From Deltaproteobacteria bacterium (GTDB taxonomy: Bacteria > Myxococcota > UBA796 > SXON01), in NCBI GenBank assembly GCA_947483545.1, contig CANKNP010000050.1, positions 1 through 19,544 of the forward strand: DNA of 19,544 nucleotides, in the 5' to 3' direction. The stretch's first letter is position 1, and each line of letters begins with the position of its first letter. Positions 1-6,983 of the stretch are shown here, piece by piece. Under the pieces are notes generated by a model. That model had not been told where the DNA came from. It saw only the letters and a list, made by a program, of their open reading frames with translations, and searched no databases. Made by a program: the position numbers and the translations under genes.

Positions 1-146
1 CGAACAACGGTGTGGATGAGGACTGCGATGGCGCGGACGCCGAAGCGTATGCCAGTGGGGGGTGTAGTTGTGGCGCCGTGCCGGCACACGGGTGGGTGGC
101 GACCGGCGCGTTGGTTGGGCTGTTGTTGGTTCGGAGGCGGGGGTAA
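1..146 (+). CDS. C-terminal end of a secreted Asp/Cys-rich protein with a MYXO-CTERM-type tail (partial)
   Basis: Only the last 47 codons are in the window; they read in frame from base 3 to the TAA at 144-146. The visible part starts with NNGVDEDCDGAD, which resembles the Asp-rich putative metal-binding motif found in many myxobacterial secreted proteins. Next comes GGCSCG, then a hydrophobic stretch (WVATGALVGLLLV), and the protein ends in RRRG. A Gly-Cys motif, one membrane segment and a terminal Arg cluster make up the MYXO-CTERM sorting signal, which in known family members is processed so that the protein is anchored at the cell surface. The call rests on this layout alone, because the N-terminal domains lie outside the window. 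The stop sits 1 bp from the stop of the convergent gene on the other strand, so any terminator must overlap coding sequence. Confidence 0.8.
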   Translation, partial: NNGVDEDCDGADAEAYASGGCSCGAVPAHGWVATGALVGLLLVRRRG

Positions 147-147
147 C

Positions 148-1569
148 TCACCCCCTCCGCACCACCCTCCGCCTCGGCGCCCGCGCGGTCGGCAACGCCT
201 TGTCCTCGCTCTCCAGCACGCCCACAACCTCGGCAAACGGGGTGTTGGGCGCCACGTCATGGGGTGTGACCCGCACAACACTCAATCCCGCCGTCAACCG
301 TGCCAGATTTTTTCCAAACGCGCGGGGATTTGCCCCCAGGAGCACAACCCGGCGGGGATCCAGCGCGAGGATCGCGTCCAAAACTTCGTCGGGGATGCCC
401 TTGGTGCCGGCGTTCAACAACACGAGCGGGCGACGACCTTCAAGGCGCGTGTAGACGCTCGCGAGCCCCTCGATCACAGGACCGGAAACGAAATCGGCGC
501 CGCCACCCCCGCCTGGGTAGGAAATCCCGGCATTGTTTTCGCGCGCACGGCGGGCACGCGACTCGGGGAGGCCCAGGCTGAGCGCCCAACCCGTCTGACG
601 CGCAAGCAACAATGCGCCCACGCCGTTGGCACCGCCGATCTCCACGGCGGCGTCCCCAGGGCGGGCGTCGAGCGCGGCCACAGCGTCGAGCAACGCGGGT
701 TCGTCGGGGCGAGCGGGCCAGGGGTCGGAGAAGCCCAGACGCAGGGGCAGACCGCCGGGCGAGATGTCGAGCAGCGCCTTGCCGTAGAGCATGGAGACGC
801 CCAGCTCGTCGTCCTCGTCGCGCTCCCAGGTGAAGCCGGGGGGCTGGGAGATGTGCATGGCGACGCCGGCGATGGGCGGGTGTCCGGAAGAGATGCGGTC
901 GGCCAGCTCGGCGAGCATGCTGGAGGGGCGGGCGACGGAGAGCAGGACGCCAACCTCGCCGGTCACAGGGGAACAACGCAGGTGCATTGCCCGGAGCGTG
1001 CCGACCTTGCCGTTCCAGGGCCAGATCTCGAGATCGCGGATGTGGTGGGCGAGCACCTTCATGGTCTCGCGCAGCGTAGCGGGGACCATCATGCAGCCGG
1101 GGATCGGCACGACATCGCGGCCATCGTGACCGGGGACGCCGATCCGCGGGCTGCGCTGATCGCTGTAGCCGGCGACGAGGTTCAGCTCGTGCTGGAGCTC
1201 GGTGCGGGCGGTGCCGCCGATCACGGGGTCAACGCGTCCGCGGAGGCCGGCCTGATCGACCCCGTCCTGGATGAGGCCGCGGATCAGCTCGTGCTGGGCC
1301 TCGACGTGGACGTGCATGGTCGGGCAGCGGCCGCAGGGGACGTAGCGATCACACCAGGGGTCCACGCGGGCGGGGCTCGGACGGCCGACGGCGCCAACCC
1401 AGCGGGCGCGATCCTGGCGACGATGGGTGCCGGTGAGCCGCACGCGGGCCTGCTCGCCGGGGATGCCGCCGAACACCGCGAGCTGCACGCCATCGCCGGA
1501 GACGAAGGTCTCGCCCCGGTGCAACCAGCCTTCCGGGGTGACGAGGGGATCTTCTGCGCGGCGTTGCAT
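148..1569 (-). CDS. RlmD/RumA-like (TrmA family) RNA uracil-5-methyltransferase homologue, probably catalytically inactive
   Basis: This 473-residue protein has the layout of 23S rRNA (uracil-5) methyltransferases. A TRAM-like N-terminus contains GIPGEQARVRL (35-45). A 4Fe-4S motif follows: C73-x5-C79-x2-C82, with the fourth Cys at 159 in IPGCMMVPATL. A C-terminal Rossmann-like domain comes last. The active-site motifs are degraded. The SAM loop normally read as DLFCGxGNF is EIGGANGVG (310-318). The DPPR-type motif is NAGT (386-389). The catalytic Cys of the SCNP motif is Ala413 in GANP (412-415). The Q-V-N motif near residue 280 is absent. The late base Glu appears to remain (E447 in FAEVV). 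An RNA-binding or Fe-S role without methyl transfer is my inference. The ATG at 1569 is the first in-frame ATG and has no clear Shine-Dalgarno, so the start is less certain than the family. Confidence 0.75.
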   Translation of the reverse strand: MQRRAEDPLVTPEGWLHRGETFVSGDGVQLAVFGGIPGEQARVRLTGTHRRQDRARWVGAVGRPSPARVDPWCDRYVPCGRCPTMHVHVEAQHELIRGLIQDGVDQAGLRGRVDPVIGGTARTELQHELNLVAGYSDQRSPRIGVPGHDGRDVVPIPGCMMVPATLRETMKVLAHHIRDLEIWPWNGKVGTLRAMHLRCSPVTGEVGVLLSVARPSSMLAELADRISSGHPPIAGVAMHISQPPGFTWERDEDDELGVSMLYGKALLDISPGGLPLRLGFSDPWPARPDEPALLDAVAALDARPGDAAVEIGGANGVGALLLARQTGWALSLGLPESRARRARENNAGISYPGGGGGADFVSGPVIEGLASVYTRLEGRRPLVLLNAGTKGIPDEVLDAILALDPRRVVLLGANPRAFGKNLARLTAGLSVVRVTPHDVAPNTPFAEVVGVLESEDKALPTARAPRRRVVRRG

Positions 1570-1716
1570 GCTGGACCGGGGGGCTGGCCGGGCGGGTAAC
1601 CGGTCGGGGTTGTTTGCCCAATGCCGAGGGGCGGGCTCGGTGCCGTCGGCGCCGCCTACGAACAGGCCGTCGAACGCCCCATGGCATCGCCGCCGGCCGC
1701 CCGAACGATTGCGTTG

Positions 1717-1870
1717 ACCGCGCTACCCTGCCCATGGCGCCCCCCCCGATGGCCCTCCCAACGCCCTTCCTGCTTCCTGCGCGCTTTCCGGGCGGGCGCG
1801 AGGTCGGCTGGGATCCCCCTGACCCGGACGTTCGAAAGCCCCTGGGGCGGGCTCGGTGATCGGGACCGTG
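1717..1870 (+). pseudogene. Decayed, internally deleted remnant of a CCA tRNA nucleotidyltransferase gene
   Basis: Two blocks match the intact gene at 5603-6817. The first is a start region: CTACCCTGCCCATGG (ATG at 1734) against TTACCTTGCCCCATGCC, followed by a Pro/Leu-rich opening (MAPPPMALPTPFLL against MPAPLPLPPRFLRLF). The second, 1806-1867, matches 5980-6042 of the intact gene with only scattered differences. It encodes GIPLTRTFESPWGGLGD against GWDPLTQTFEDPWDGLGD. About 300 bp between the blocks are missing. Both edges of the missing segment in the intact gene carry GCGATCG (near 5675 and 5978), consistent with deletion at a short repeat. An extra C in GATCCCCCTGACC also shifts the frame within the second block. 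The nucleotidyltransferase motifs are gone, so it cannot work. It could be a decayed duplicate or a fragment of a related gene acquired separately. Confidence 0.65.
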
Positions 1871-2005
1871 ACGGCCCTTCGTTGAGGCGAGACCACAACG
1901 CCTCCGGAGCTTCGATGCCACGATGCCAACAGCCGGAGGATCTGCGGGGGTGAGTGGTGACGGTGCCGCAGGTGGTGGCGGGGTAAAGGTTGGGATCTGA
2001 CACCA

Positions 2006-2025
2006 CTCGCCCGATGGCGGGCGAG
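2006..2025 (-). terminator. Perfect 8-bp hairpin after the three-gene minus-strand operon
   Basis: CTCGCCCG and CGGGCGAG form a perfect 8-bp stem around a 4-base loop, 1 bp beyond the stop codon of the last operon gene on the minus strand. No U-run follows, so it is at best a weak intrinsic terminator or an mRNA 3'-end stabiliser. Confidence 0.4.
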
Positions 2026-2026
2026 G

Positions 2027-2467
2027 TCAGGGGTAGTTCAACCCGGCGGCGGGATCAGGGAGGCCGAGTTCCTCCCGGAGCCGGTGAATTCGGATCAGCT
2101 GATCGACAGCACTCCGGGACTCGTGGAGTGTCCGGCCAGCGAAGACATCGGGATTCGACACAAGGAACGCGGAAGCGTCGGCATCGCTGACCGGGATGGC
2201 AGCCATTCGGCTGCGTAACTCCACCCCGACGTTGGTCACGCCCTCGGCACGGAGCCTGGACACCACGGCGTCAGATGCATTGAGGGACGCCTGGATGTCC
2301 TCGCGGAGGGGATCCGGAGACGTCATGAGCAGTTCGGCGGCGCGGCCCTGGCGCGCAGGGGTTTCCGATTTCGGCGAACCCTGGGCGAGCACAAACAGGC
2401 CGGCAAGACCGCAGGCTCCGAGGGCGAGGATCCTACTCTTCCTGGTATTTGGTGACGGTGTCTTCAA
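2027..2467 (-). CDS. Small exported hypothetical protein, third gene of the protease operon
   Basis: The reading frame ends in TGA at 2027-2029. An ATG much further upstream (2614) would overlap most of the preceding gene, so I prefer the in-frame TTG at 2465-2467. That start gives about 146 residues beginning MKTPSPNTRKSRILALG. This is a basic N-terminus followed by a hydrophobic stretch (ILALGACGLAGLFVLAQ) that looks like a signal peptide or membrane anchor. The rest is soluble and charged (LREDIQASLNASDAVVSRL, LIRIHRLREELGLPDPAAG), probably helical, and I recognise no family. With the TTG start it overlaps the upstream lipoprotein gene by 35 bp, suggesting co-transcription. No good Shine-Dalgarno precedes the TTG, so the start could also be a rarer codon nearer the end of the upstream gene. 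Confidence 0.5.
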   Translation of the reverse strand: MKTPSPNTRKSRILALGACGLAGLFVLAQGSPKSETPARQGRAAELLMTSPDPLREDIQASLNASDAVVSRLRAEGVTNVGVELRSRMAAIPVSDADASAFLVSNPDVFAGRTLHESRSAVDQLIRIHRLREELGLPDPAAGLNYP

Positions 2468-2969
2468 GATTGGTTGGCCAAGTGTTGGGGAGGGCGTAGA
2501 CAACGAGCTGGGTACCGAAGGAGTCGGCGGTCGAACTGGGCCTCCAGAAGCACCAGTCCACGTGAGTGGTGGCGCCGGAGTCGTGGGCCCCCAGGGCGCC
2601 GAGGCGAAAGCCATAGTACGTCCGGTTCGCGGTCGCCGCTACGACGAACTCCTGAGTCCAGTCCACCGCATCTGAGACCGGCACTCCATAGGTGAGCGAG
2701 CCCGCACAGGCCTCAACATCCCCCACGAATGCATCCAGTTCAGTGGCAGACGGGTAAAGACCCCGTGTAACACCGAACATCTGGCACTCCGCATCAGTGG
2801 AAAAGCTCCCACCCGCGAACACGGGCCGCAGGCCTTCTGGCAGTGAGACTCCGCACTCGAATTCCTCTGCGGCATCCACAGACTCAGAATCGGCGGGTCC
2901 GGCGGATTCGTCATCCCCCCGCCCAGTGCAACCGAGAACCTCGAACACCACCACCCACCCGGCGATCAT
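2433..2969 (-). CDS. Putative lipoprotein of unknown function, coupled to the subtilase gene
   Basis: The protein has 178 residues. A short hydrophobic N-terminus (MIAGWVVVFEVLGC) ends in a VLGC lipobox with Cys14, so it is probably a lipoprotein. It lacks the usual basic residues before the hydrophobic core. Next comes an acidic, low-complexity linker (GRGDDESAGPADSESVDAAEE) and a folded region with several cysteines and aromatic residues (HVDWCFW). I do not recognise the family. The ATG overlaps the stop of the subtilase gene as ATGA (2966-2969). A GGAG lies 5 bases upstream on the minus strand (2975-2978), which supports this start and indicates translational coupling. It may be an accessory, substrate or inhibitor partner of the protease; only the gene order supports that. 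The DNA here looks less GC-biased than the flanking genes. Confidence 0.7.
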   Translation of the reverse strand: MIAGWVVVFEVLGCTGRGDDESAGPADSESVDAAEEFECGVSLPEGLRPVFAGGSFSTDAECQMFGVTRGLYPSATELDAFVGDVEACAGSLTYGVPVSDAVDWTQEFVVAATANRTYYGFRLGALGAHDSGATTHVDWCFWRPSSTADSFGTQLVVYALPNTWPTNLEDTVTKYQEE

Positions 2970-5293
2970 TGGATCTCCGGATCAAGCGTCTCGCGATCCA
3001 TATCTTCCCAATACAGCGAAATGTGAACAGTGCGTTCGCCATCACCCGTGCAGTTGGCGTACGGATCCTCCTCGTCGAAGATGGCGTCTTCCTCCGGTAC
3101 ACACCAGCCAATCACTCGGACTTCCCATGCAGCGTCGTTCGCGGCGTCCTCCCGTAGGCGTTTCTTCGACGGCGCGGTGCCGGCGGTCTGATATTGGAAG
3201 CCGCCGTTCTTGTACGCCGCAAACGCAATGTTGGCGGGATCCTCCACGCTCCCGAGGTTGGGCTCAAACCAATAGGCGGCTGCGCGAAGGCGCTCCACAT
3301 CGGACGAGAGGGATTGATTCGTCCCCCCACCGTCTGGGTTGGTGAGGCAGGTGCCTGTCTCGCTCTGGCCGATGGTGCGCACGCACCAACGGGCTCGCCA
3401 TGGGCTGTCCATGCCGTCGTCGGTGAACATGCGCATGCGGAGGCGGCCGGCGCCCCAACGCTGATCGAGGGCATCGCCGTGGGTTGCCGTAGCGCCGGGA
3501 TCGCTGCAGTAGTTCGCGTCAATCCCACTGCAGTTTTCTGACAACGTCCCGTCGCCCATCAATAGCATCGTGGCGTATAGGTTACCGACATCGTTGTACA
3601 CTGAGGCTGGCAGGAAGGTGGACAGGAGGTCCTTCAGGTTGGAGACCGCCCCCCCAAGGACGGGCGTGGCGGCGCTCGTGTGGAGAAAGGAGGCAGTGGT
3701 CCGATAGCCGTTGTTCCAAATCGGAAGGTTGGATGTCTCTCTCCCGGGTGCGAGGAGATCCACGAGGGCCCGGCCGTGCACGTCGGGGCCCTGGGACGAG
3801 GAAGGATCTAGAATGCCGGCCTGGAGGTCCGGGACCGCGGTCGTTTCAAGTGCGCCGACCACGAGGATAGCCGCGGACGCACCGGGATTGGTTACCGAGC
3901 AGGGGCCGTACCGCGAATGTCCGTCGTTACTCGCGGACTTCGCGACGAGCACGTCGAGTCCAAACAAACTTTCGACTTCGGCATTGTTGGCGTCATCCAC
4001 ATCACAGGGGTCTCCCCCCGTCCCGAACGACATCACCACCACATCCGGATTCAAGTCGGCGAGTTTGTCGACCTCCTGCCCGAAGCTCGATGCGTCGTAC
4101 TCCAGGAAATCAAAGGTCGCCTCCAAAGCGTTTCCGCTCCGATCCGCCTGGAGCGCAGTGTCGGTGACTGTTGCGTCTTGCCCGTCGGTGAGGTCCGCGG
4201 CGAGGATCCCCGATACTCCGTTGCCATGACAGGCCCCCGTGGCGCTGTCCTCCGTCGAAAGCAACGCCCGAAATGCGTCGGGGTTCAGACTCGTATCCCA
4301 CCGCCACACGGTGTCCAACCGGGGGCTCCCCGTGCTCGTGTCGTTCCACGCAGGATGATCCTCATCGATACACCCGTCGATCACAACCGCAAAAATGTCC
4401 GCCTTGCCGTTCAAATCCGACGGGCGCTCTCCGAGGTAGCCCGCCTGCACGAATTGCGTCATCTGGGTAGCTGCGCGCGCCGCGATGCCGTCATTGCTGT
4501 CCACCGTGGATTCGCCCTCAAACTGGATCCTGGAGAACCTGGAATCCTCGATCATGGCCCTTACAGCCTCGGGGCCAGCCTCAAAATACACCGTGCCTGC
4601 CATCCAACTCGCGCCGGTCACCTCCGACCCGGCCGCCTCCAACTCCGCAACGATGGGGTCGCGCAGCTCGGCGGCTCGGGTCCGGTGCGCTTCGATGGCG
4701 AGCAAGCGGCTCTCCATTCGGTCGAGCGCGGCCGCGGGATCCGTCTCAAGCAAGTCGTCCACGGGCGGCGGCAGGTCCAGATCCGGGTGGTCGGCGAGCA
4801 GCGCGACGATCGCCATCCGGTCCTCCTCCCCCGTCTCCAACCACGCCCGCACATCAGACGCGATGCTGACCCCGCGTGCCAGACCGCTTCCACGCGCGTT
4901 CCCAAGAGCAGCTTCGAGGGTTGTAAGTTCCTCGCGAGACGCATCGGGGTTCACCTCTGCGTACAACCCCGCCATGTCGGCAGGATCCCTCGCCGGGGGC
5001 TCCAGCCGCCAAACACGCACGGTCGCGTCCATGGGCGCTCCCTCGGAGGCCTGGCCGAGATCGTAGTCCACGCCGAACACGGTGCCATCGGCCGCCCGCA
5101 GGTTGCGTATGCCCACCACGAACGAGCTACCATCGGCGAGCGTGACGACCGGCGAGCCATCCACCTCTTCCGCCACCACCCCCTCACTGCCGAACTCCAT
5201 GCGGCGCTCGAAAATCAGCTCATCCGCTCGCGCGTAGCCCGCGACGATCAGGCAGAGGTAGGCGCAGCGGCTTGCGGCTTGCGGCTTGCTCAT
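2966..5293 (-). CDS. Secreted subtilisin-like serine protease (peptidase family S8)
   Basis: The 775-residue protein has a signal peptide ending AGYARA|DE near residue 23. A long N-terminal region (about 24-290) follows, which may act as a propeptide. The subtilase catalytic domain comes next, with its triad in the classic order. Asp306 lies in AVVIDGCIDEDHPAW. His356 lies in ACHGNGVSGILA. Ser540 lies in HTSAATP, which matches the GTSxAxP motif except for His in place of the first Gly. Asn456 in AKSASNDG fits the oxyanion-hole Asn. The C-terminal 200 residues contain several Cys (WCVRT, GWCVPEE, YANCTGD) and may form a disulfide-bonded domain. I chose the ATG at 5293 because an upstream extension of the frame lacks a signal sequence and this start has a GGAG about 8 bases before it. 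The gene leads a three-gene operon. The substrate is unknown. Confidence 0.85.
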   Translation of the reverse strand: MSKPQAASRCAYLCLIVAGYARADELIFERRMEFGSEGVVAEEVDGSPVVTLADGSSFVVGIRNLRAADGTVFGVDYDLGQASEGAPMDATVRVWRLEPPARDPADMAGLYAEVNPDASREELTTLEAALGNARGSGLARGVSIASDVRAWLETGEEDRMAIVALLADHPDLDLPPPVDDLLETDPAAALDRMESRLLAIEAHRTRAAELRDPIVAELEAAGSEVTGASWMAGTVYFEAGPEAVRAMIEDSRFSRIQFEGESTVDSNDGIAARAATQMTQFVQAGYLGERPSDLNGKADIFAVVIDGCIDEDHPAWNDTSTGSPRLDTVWRWDTSLNPDAFRALLSTEDSATGACHGNGVSGILAADLTDGQDATVTDTALQADRSGNALEATFDFLEYDASSFGQEVDKLADLNPDVVVMSFGTGGDPCDVDDANNAEVESLFGLDVLVAKSASNDGHSRYGPCSVTNPGASAAILVVGALETTAVPDLQAGILDPSSSQGPDVHGRALVDLLAPGRETSNLPIWNNGYRTTASFLHTSAATPVLGGAVSNLKDLLSTFLPASVYNDVGNLYATMLLMGDGTLSENCSGIDANYCSDPGATATHGDALDQRWGAGRLRMRMFTDDGMDSPWRARWCVRTIGQSETGTCLTNPDGGGTNQSLSSDVERLRAAAYWFEPNLGSVEDPANIAFAAYKNGGFQYQTAGTAPSKKRLREDAANDAAWEVRVIGWCVPEEDAIFDEEDPYANCTGDGERTVHISLYWEDMDRETLDPEIQ

Positions 5294-5509
5294 GCAGTCA
5301 CTCCGTGGTTCCGGAAGGATAGCACGGCTCCGTTCTAACAAAGCCGCCGCCTCGAGCGGCCCAGCCCTCACTCTCGCGTGGCGCGGTGGCGCGGCTGGAA
5401 CTGACCCGCCACCCCCCGCTCCAATCCCGAGAGGCGGCGCCCGCGGCAGGATGCGATGATCTCGCCGCGGGCGTTTTCCACGGTGGTGAGCGCGTCGCGG
5501 TACCCCCCG

Positions 5510-5553
5510 ATCTGCACGGCCGTCCCACGGAATCTGCACGGCCGTCCCACGGC
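5510..5553. repeat. Two adjacent copies of a 22-bp sequence upstream of cca
   Basis: ATCTGCACGGCCGTCCCACG followed by G and A or C occurs twice without a gap (5510-5531 and 5532-5553); only the last base differs. Each unit contains the 8-bp palindrome ACGGCCGT. The repeat ends 49 bp before the cca ATG and might be a pair of operator sites or a simple slippage duplication. Confidence 0.75.
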
Positions 5554-5590
5554 GAACGCGACCGACTCCCGGTGGACCCAAGGCCGCCCG

Positions 5591-5596
5591 TTACCT
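5591..5596 (+). promoter_or_regulatory. Candidate -10 element next to the cca start (leaderless)
   Basis: TTACCT lies 6 bases before the ATG at 5603 and no Shine-Dalgarno is present. If it is used, transcription would begin at or next to the ATG. The same arrangement is kept in the cca remnant (TACCCT at 1724-1729 before the ATG at 1734). No clear -35 box is visible. Confidence 0.35.
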
Positions 5597-5602
5597 TGCC
5601 CC

Positions 5603-6817
5603 ATGCCGGCCCCCCTCCCCCTCCCCCCGCGCTTCCTCCGCCTCTTCCAGGCGTGTGCAGACGCCGGTGGGCGCGCGATCGCCATCGGCGGGGCGGTTCG
5701 GGATCACTGTCGCGGCGAAGCACCCAAGGACCTGGACGTCGAGGTTCACGGCATCCCCCCCGCCGATCTCGAAGTCCTTCTGCGGCGCCTCGGCAGGGTG
5801 AGCGAGGTCGGCAAGTCGTTCGGCGTGTACAAGTTGCGCCTCGGCGGCGACGAGATCGACGTGAGCGTGCCGCGCCGGGACACCCAGGGCGGCACGGGAC
5901 ACAAGAGCATCGCAGTGGTCTCGGACCCGTTCCTGGGCCTGCGAGAAGCCGCACGCCGCCGCGATCTGAGCATCAACGCGATCGGCTGGGATCCCCTGAC
6001 CCAGACGTTTGAAGATCCCTGGGACGGGCTCGGCGACCTGGACCGCAGGCTGCTCCGCGCCGTGGACCCGCGCACGTTCTGCGAGGATCCGCTGCGCGCC
6101 TTGCGGGTCGCGCAATTCGCGGGCCGGTTCGGGTTCACGGTGGATCCAGAACTGCACAGGTTGTGCGCCGAGATGCCCCTGGGAGATCTTCCCGCTGAGC
6201 GGATCTGGGGGGAGATCGAGAAGCTGCTGATGCGGTCGCCGCGGCCGTCGGTGGGGTGGGACGTGGCCGAGAGCACGGGGATGTGGGCGCGGGCGGTGCC
6301 GGAGTGGGCGGGGAAGGGCGCGCGGGCGCTGGACCGGGTGGCGACGGCCCCGGTGGAGGGCAAACCCCGCCGGCTCGCGCTGATGCTGGCGGCGGCGTGC
6401 GAGGGGCTCGAGATCGGGGAGGTGGAGGCCGTACTGGACAGGTTGAACGTGCATCGGGTGGACGGGTACCGGGTGCGCGAGCAGGCGGTGGCGTTGTTGA
6501 CGGCGGATCCAGCAATTCATCGGGGCGATGATCTGCTGGATCTGCCGACAGACGAGGGGATCCTCCGGGCGGCCGAAGGGTGCGATGTGGAGCTGCTGGC
6601 CGCGCTTGTCGGGTCGCCCCGCCTGTTGGAGCGGGCGGCGGCGCTTGGCGTCTCGCGGGGGCCGCTCCCGGCGCTGCTCGGCGGAAAGGATTTGGAGACG
6701 TTCGGCATGGCCCCTGGCCCCCAGATGGGAGCGACGTTGAGAGCGCTGCGGGAGGAGCAGCTCAGCGGGCGGGTGACGACGCGGGAGGGGGCGCTGGGCT
6801 GGTTGAACGCGCGCTGA
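5603..6817 (+). CDS. cca: CCA tRNA nucleotidyltransferase / poly(A) polymerase family protein
   Basis: The 404-residue protein is a class II nucleotidyltransferase that would add or repair the 3' CCA end of tRNAs in the cytoplasm. Family motifs appear in order: GGAVRD (29-34); the metal-binding pair D43 and D45 in KDLDVEV; a third carboxylate, D86, in DEIDVSVPRRD; RRDLSINAIG (119-128); and the EDPLRALR nucleotide-recognition helix region (161-168). The length is typical of the family without an added HD domain. The related poly(A) polymerases share these motifs, so the CCA role is inferred. The ATG at 5603 is chosen over earlier in-frame ATGs because the protein then opens directly into the nucleotidyltransferase fold and a -10-like box sits just before it. 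A degenerate copy of parts of this gene lies at 1717-1870. Confidence 0.85.
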   Translation: MPAPLPLPPRFLRLFQACADAGGRAIAIGGAVRDHCRGEAPKDLDVEVHGIPPADLEVLLRRLGRVSEVGKSFGVYKLRLGGDEIDVSVPRRDTQGGTGHKSIAVVSDPFLGLREAARRRDLSINAIGWDPLTQTFEDPWDGLGDLDRRLLRAVDPRTFCEDPLRALRVAQFAGRFGFTVDPELHRLCAEMPLGDLPAERIWGEIEKLLMRSPRPSVGWDVAESTGMWARAVPEWAGKGARALDRVATAPVEGKPRRLALMLAAACEGLEIGEVEAVLDRLNVHRVDGYRVREQAVALLTADPAIHRGDDLLDLPTDEGILRAAEGCDVELLAALVGSPRLLERAAALGVSRGPLPALLGGKDLETFGMAPGPQMGATLRALREEQLSGRVTTREGALGWLNAR

Positions 6818-6969
6818 TCGCGGCGCCGCCCCGCCGATCCGCGCGCTCGGCGAACCTCGCTCGCGGCTCTTCCAGGGGCTTAGGACGCCGTTGCTTGTCC
6901 AGCGCCCGGGCTTGCCCCCCTGCTGACCTTTCGGGACATCCCCCCGCTGGCAGCACCTGCCGGCCGTGC

Positions 6970-6975
6970 CATAGT
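6970..6975 (+). promoter_or_regulatory. Candidate -10 element for the 6984 gene
   Basis: CATAGT lies 8 bases before the ATG at 6984. A CTGGCA at 6947-6952, 17 bases further upstream, is a weak -35 match. There is no Shine-Dalgarno, so a leaderless or near-leaderless mRNA is possible. Confidence 0.35.
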
Positions 6976-6983
6976 GGGGCGCC

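Larger units (their letters stand above)
1570..2026. other. 457-bp intergenic region between two minus-strand genes
   Basis: I see no intact gene here. The middle, about 1717-1870, is a degenerate cca-like fragment listed separately. A hairpin lies at the right end next to the stop of the 2027 gene. The left part, 1570-1715, should carry the promoter of the RlmD-like gene on the minus strand, but I find no convincing -35/-10 pair. Short ORFs here on both strands have no recognisable protein pattern beyond the cca remnant. Confidence 0.6.
5294..5602. other. 309-bp divergent intergenic region between the subtilase and cca genes
   Basis: It must hold the promoters of both divergent genes. A 22-bp direct repeat (5510-5553) and a -10-like element next to the cca start are listed separately. 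On the minus strand, 5368 to about 5515 reads as protein-like text (for example GGYRDALTTVENARGEIIAS) that ends at 5368 without a plausible start. It could be a relic of a lost gene, but I cannot assign it. Confidence 0.5.

Noticed and set aside
10..1599. 529-codon plus-strand frame opposite the RlmD-like gene
   Set aside because: It is antisense to a gene with clear Fe-S and fold motifs. Its text is His/Gly/Ala-rich without domains, as expected from GC-rich DNA.
3917..5338. 473-codon plus-strand frame across the subtilase gene
   Set aside because: It runs opposite the catalytic domain of the protease and shows no signal, domain or ribosome site.
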